From NCBI GenBank assembly GCA_050124735.1, contig JASFEQ010000002.1, forward strand, positions 1 through 34,799: a stretch of DNA of 34,799 nt, in the 5' to 3' direction. Position 1 is the first letter of the stretch; every line of letters starts with the position of its first letter. The position numbers and the translations under genes are program-made. Shown one piece after another: positions 31,995-34,799 of this stretch. Under the pieces are notes generated by a model that made no database searches, was not told where the DNA came from, and was given only the letters and a program-made list of their open reading frames with translations. Source of the DNA: JASFEQ01 sp050124735. GTDB taxonomy: Bacteria > Desulfobacterota > DSM-4660 > Desulfatiglandales > HGW-15.

Positions 31995-33731
31995 ATGGAC
32001 AAGATTTTAAGGATCAATATGGGGCCTGAAGGTGAGCCCAAGGTGAGTGAGGAGCCGCTTGGGGATTATGCCGGTTTGGGGGGAAGGGCGCTGACTTCAG
32101 CGCTTGTGGCCAAAGAAGTCCCCCCATTGTGTCATCCGCTTGGAGAGAATAACAAGCTGGTTATCGCCCCTGGCCTGTTGAGCGGGACCGCTGCGGCCAT
32201 GTCTGGACGACTCTCAGTGGGCTGTAAGAGTCCCCTGACCGGCGGCATCAAAGAGGCCAACGCCGGAGGTCAGCCCTCGCAGACGCTCGCCAGGTTGGGT
32301 TATGCTGCCATAGTCCTGGAAGGAAAGCCTAAAGATGACACCCTGTACAAAGTGCTCATCAACAAGGACGGCGTTCAAATAGCTGCTGATAACAATCTCT
32401 GCATGTTGGGCAATTATGACCTTGTGGAGAAAATGAAAGGGGAGTACGGGGACAAGATAGCCTGTATCTCCATTGGGCCCGCAGGTGAAATGAAGATGGC
32501 CGCCGCCTCTGTAGCGTGCACGGACATGGAACTTCGGCCAACCCGTCATGCGGGTCGAGGTGGTGTGGGAGCGGTCATGGGCGCCAAGGGCGTCAAGGTC
32601 ATTGTGCTCGATGATGCGGGGAAAAAAATGAGAAGTCCAAAAGACACTGAGAAATTCAAGGCAGCAACTAAAGAGTGGGTTGATGGCCTGAAAAAACATC
32701 CGGTCAGCGGTGAGGGACTTCCTGCTTACGGAACCAACGTCCTGACCAATGTTATCAATGAGGCCGGGTCATACCCAACCCACAATTTCCTCTGGGGCCG
32801 CTTTGACGGGTGCGAAAAGATCAGCGGTGAGACCCAGGCAGAAACCGAGACATCTCGCGGCGGCAGTGCCACCCATGGATGTCACCGAGGCTGCATCATC
32901 AGGTGCTCTGGCATCTACGTGAATAAGGATGGCCATTACATCACCAAACAACCTGAATACGAGACGGTCTGGGCCCATGGCGGAAATTGCGGTATTAACG
33001 ACCTGGATGCCATTGCCCAGCTGGACCGATTAGATGATGATTACGGTCTGGATACCATTGAGATGGGAGCCACCATTGCAGTCGCCATGGAGGCAGGAGT
33101 CGCCAAGTTCGGAGATGCAAAGGCGGCCATCAATCTGGTGAAAGAGGTGGGCAAGGGAACCCATTTAGGACGCATATTGGGCAACGGAGCTGCGGTAACG
33201 GGTAAGGTCTTTGGCGTGGAAAGGGTTCCTGTGGTGAAGGGACAGGCCATGCCTGCCTACGATCCAAGGGGGATCATGGGCATCGGTGTGACTTATGCCA
33301 CCAGCACCATGGGCGCCGATCACACGGCCGGGTATGCGGTGGCGACCAATATTATGAACGTGGGGGGAAGTCTGGATCCCTTGAAACCCGAGGGACAGGT
33401 GGAACTCTCCAGAAATCTCCAGATTGCCACGGCGGCTGTTGACTCCACGGGCATGTGCCTCTTCGTCGCCTTTCCTGCCCTGGACCAGCCCGAGACGTTC
33501 CAAGCCCTGATCGACATGATCAATGCCTTTTATGGTCTGGAATTGACCGGCGACGATGTGACCGAATTGGGAAAATCGGTCCTCAAAAACGAAAGGGAAT
33601 TCAACATCAAGGCGGGCTTTACTTCCGAGCACGACCGGTTGCCCGATTTCTTCAAGAACGAGGCCCTGCCGCCCCACGATATCACCTTCCAGGTCAAGGA
33701 TGAGGATCTAGATCAGCTCTTTAACTGGTAG
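31995..33731 (+). CDS. Aldehyde:ferredoxin oxidoreductase family tungsto/molybdo-enzyme
   Basis: 578 aa AOR-family catalytic subunit that binds a bis-pyranopterin W/Mo centre and one [4Fe-4S] cluster. The N-terminal pterin domain (GLGGRALTSALVAKEVPP; SGRLSVGCKSPLTGGIKEAN) includes RHAGRGGVGAVMGAKGVKVI. Cluster ligands appear as Cys296, 300 and 304 (GCHRGCIIRC, spacing CxxxCxxxC rather than the CxxCxxxC of Pyrococcus AOR) plus Cys488 in STGMCLF. ATG at 31995 behind a very strong AAAGGAGGAGG. No ferredoxin-like subunit follows, so ferredoxin is probably the partner. The substrate cannot be fixed. Confidence 0.93.
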   Translation: MDKILRINMGPEGEPKVSEEPLGDYAGLGGRALTSALVAKEVPPLCHPLGENNKLVIAPGLLSGTAAAMSGRLSVGCKSPLTGGIKEANAGGQPSQTLARLGYAAIVLEGKPKDDTLYKVLINKDGVQIAADNNLCMLGNYDLVEKMKGEYGDKIACISIGPAGEMKMAAASVACTDMELRPTRHAGRGGVGAVMGAKGVKVIVLDDAGKKMRSPKDTEKFKAATKEWVDGLKKHPVSGEGLPAYGTNVLTNVINEAGSYPTHNFLWGRFDGCEKISGETQAETETSRGGSATHGCHRGCIIRCSGIYVNKDGHYITKQPEYETVWAHGGNCGINDLDAIAQLDRLDDDYGLDTIEMGATIAVAMEAGVAKFGDAKAAINLVKEVGKGTHLGRILGNGAAVTGKVFGVERVPVVKGQAMPAYDPRGIMGIGVTYATSTMGADHTAGYAVATNIMNVGGSLDPLKPEGQVELSRNLQIATAAVDSTGMCLFVAFPALDQPETFQALIDMINAFYGLELTGDDVTELGKSVLKNEREFNIKAGFTSEHDRLPDFFKNEALPPHDITFQVKDEDLDQLFNW

Positions 33732-33754
33732 GTCTTAATTTTACTTTATGAATG

Positions 33755-33786
33755 GGGAGACCCAGTCGAGGTCTCCCTATTCTATT
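33755..33786 (+). terminator. Hairpin after the AOR gene
   Basis: GGGAGACC (33755-33762) and GGTCTCCC (33770-33777) form an 8-bp stem with a 7-nt loop, followed by TATTCTATT. It could end AOR transcription or attenuate read-through into the next gene. Confidence 0.55.
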
Positions 33787-33799
33787 ACAGGGGTAGAAA

Positions 33800-34405
33800 T
33801 TGTCTACAGAATCATCTGGCACAGAACTTCATTTGCACTTGGAGGAGAGCCTGATCCCCAGCTTTTTTCAACTCCTCCAAAAGGGTTTCAGGGTGAAAAT
33901 TCAGGCAGGCTGTAGCGTCAAATCATTCCTATGCGAGCAACTGGGTCTGAGTCCTGAATATGTGGAAAAAAGAATTCAGACCCTATTTCTAGATGGAAAG
34001 CCTGTCGATGATAAGGATTCCGCAACGATCAGGGATGGTTCGACGCTAGCCCTCTCTGCAGCCATGCCGGGACTGGTAGGCGCCGTTTTGCGTAGTGGCG
34101 GTTTTTTTGCCTCCATGCGCAGCACAATTTCTTACAGGGAAGAAGAGAAGGTGGAACGCCCTCAGCAAGGCATGGTTTCATTGAAACTCTTCAATATTCT
34201 ACTTAGAGAGATTGGCCCCGCTTTTCTTGAGAGAGGCATTTGGATCCGGGGAAAAGACCTGCAAAATTTCATTGAAGGGCATTCGGATGATTTCTGGGCT
34301 GGATGCAAAAAGGCCACTGTGGATGGCAAAGAATGGGATTTGAAGAAGCTTTCAAGAATTAAATGGGCAGCTAAAGACGTATTTCTACGCCTCAAGGTCA
34401 ACTAA
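33800..34405 (+). CDS. Unknown protein with a MoaD/ubiquitin-like N-terminal half, next to AOR
   Basis: 201 aa, no named family recognised. Residues about 30-95 can be laid on MoaD-type beta-grasp proteins: VKIQAGCSVKSFLCEQLGLS, then TLFLDGKPVDDKDSATIRDG, then TLALSAAMPGLVGA. The last block falls where MoaD ends in PxVGGG, but here the chain continues for ~105 residues with a basic, helical C-terminal half (SLKLFNILLREIGPAFLERG; KKLSRIKWAAKDVF). The start is TTG at 33800-33802 with AGGGG upstream; no ATG is available. It lies 68 bp after AOR on the same strand and overlaps the convergent MoaD gene by 4 bp. Confidence 0.75.
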   Translation: MSTESSGTELHLHLEESLIPSFFQLLQKGFRVKIQAGCSVKSFLCEQLGLSPEYVEKRIQTLFLDGKPVDDKDSATIRDGSTLALSAAMPGLVGAVLRSGGFFASMRSTISYREEEKVERPQQGMVSLKLFNILLREIGPAFLERGIWIRGKDLQNFIEGHSDDFWAGCKKATVDGKEWDLKKLSRIKWAAKDVFLRLKVN

Positions 34406-34641
34406 CCACCTCCTACGGAAGGGAAAACGCCCACCCTATCCCCCTCCTTCAAGATATCCCCATCATTGGCATGAATCCCATTCAGGAATATCACTTTGAT
34501 ATCTTTTTTGGGCACCTTCAATTGTTGGAGAAGATCCCGGATAGTGGTCCCATCGCTCACCTCCATCGTCAAGGGGTTACCTCCTGTTTTTTCGGGCATG
34601 AAGGCTGCCAGCGAGGCATAGAGCCTAAGTTCAATCTTCAT
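34402..34641 (-). CDS. MoaD/ThiS-family sulfur carrier protein
   Basis: 79 aa beta-grasp protein ending SVGGG, the C-terminal Gly-Gly tail that is adenylated and thiocarboxylated in sulfur carriers. The body MKIELRLYASLAAFMPEK, then TTIRDLLQQLKVP and KVIFLNG fits MoaD, the small subunit of molybdopterin synthase; W/Mo pterin supply to the neighbouring AOR is the natural reading. ATG at 34639-34641. It faces the 201-aa gene tail to tail with a shared TA in the two stop codons. Confidence 0.9.
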   Translation of the reverse strand: MKIELRLYASLAAFMPEKTGGNPLTMEVSDGTTIRDLLQQLKVPKKDIKVIFLNGIHANDGDILKEGDRVGVFPSVGGG

Positions 34642-34681
34642 CTTTGAAAAACCTTAATGATTTCGATCAGATTAATAAACT

Positions 34682-34746
34682 ACCACCGACCTTGTCGGTG
34701 GTTTTCTGGGACAGCAACTCCTGACAATGTCATTCGCTGCTGTCCC
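34682..34746. repeat. Two consecutive hairpins at the right edge
   Basis: First stem: ACCACCGAC-CTT-GTCGGTGGT (34682-34702) followed by TTTCT, terminator-like on the plus strand. Second stem: GGGACAGCA (34708-34716) with TGCTGTCCC (34738-34746), holding an internal TGACA-AT-GTCA. They lie upstream of the MoaD gene; their target is not visible. Confidence 0.65.
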
Positions 34747-34799
34747 TCCAAAGCCGTAGTTGTTCCTCACGGATTTGATTATCCTGTTGTTCTTTGACA

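Overview
The window looks like a chromosomal segment of an anaerobic deltaproteobacterium (Desulfobacterota, sulfate-reducer or syntroph type). This is inferred from gene content: a split b/b' ATP synthase stalk beside a bactofilin, a tungsten/molybdenum aldehyde:ferredoxin oxidoreductase, LarB, short-form ThiC with a CxxCxxxC tail, frequent TTG starts, and many mirrored short intergenic repeats. No marker gene fixes the genus. There is no rRNA, tRNA, CRISPR array or prophage.

Layout. Positions 1-2594 (minus) hold the ATP synthase genes b', b, delta and the first 315 codons of alpha, which runs off the left edge. Positions 2755-8839 (minus) are a cell-shape cluster: bactofilin, then mreB-mreC-mreD-mrdA(PBP2)-rodA in transcription order. 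From a divergent promoter region (about 8840-9014) the plus strand carries the conserved block rpmH-rnpA-yidD-yidC-jag-mnmE (9015-14216): ribosomal protein, tRNA maturation, membrane insertion, RNA binding and tRNA modification. Positions 14588-16816 (minus) carry thiD and thiC for the thiamine pyrimidine. Positions 17310-22631 are a looser region: DUF218 envelope protein, dtd, a B12-type radical SAM enzyme (plus), LarB, a flavodoxin-like protein and a small unknown protein. Positions 22876-29335 (minus) carry trpS, an M1 aminopeptidase, a REP-associated transposase (RAYT) framed by its own REP hairpins, a leftover C-terminus of dihydrolipoamide dehydrogenase, a hotdog thioesterase, an RlpA-like lipoprotein and a secretin-derived periplasmic protein. 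cinA (plus) converges on an acyl-CoA thioesterase (minus). The right end has an AOR-family oxidoreductase, a 201-residue unknown protein and a convergent MoaD/ThiS-like protein.

The spacers are the most unusual part. At least eight contain long palindromes, several with arms built from degenerate 6-8 bp units (ATGGAGT, AATGACG, CTAAAGTG, CACAGAG, CGCAGAC types). The best candidates for follow-up are: the RAYT/REP unit, with Gln in the first HUH position, sitting against a truncated lpd gene; mreD, whose reading frame has no ATG/GTG/TTG at the right place; a CinA whose C-terminal deamidase signature is eroded; and the AOR neighbourhood, where the unknown 201-aa protein appears to carry a second, internal MoaD-like beta-grasp domain. 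All functional calls come from reading protein sequences by eye; no database search was run.
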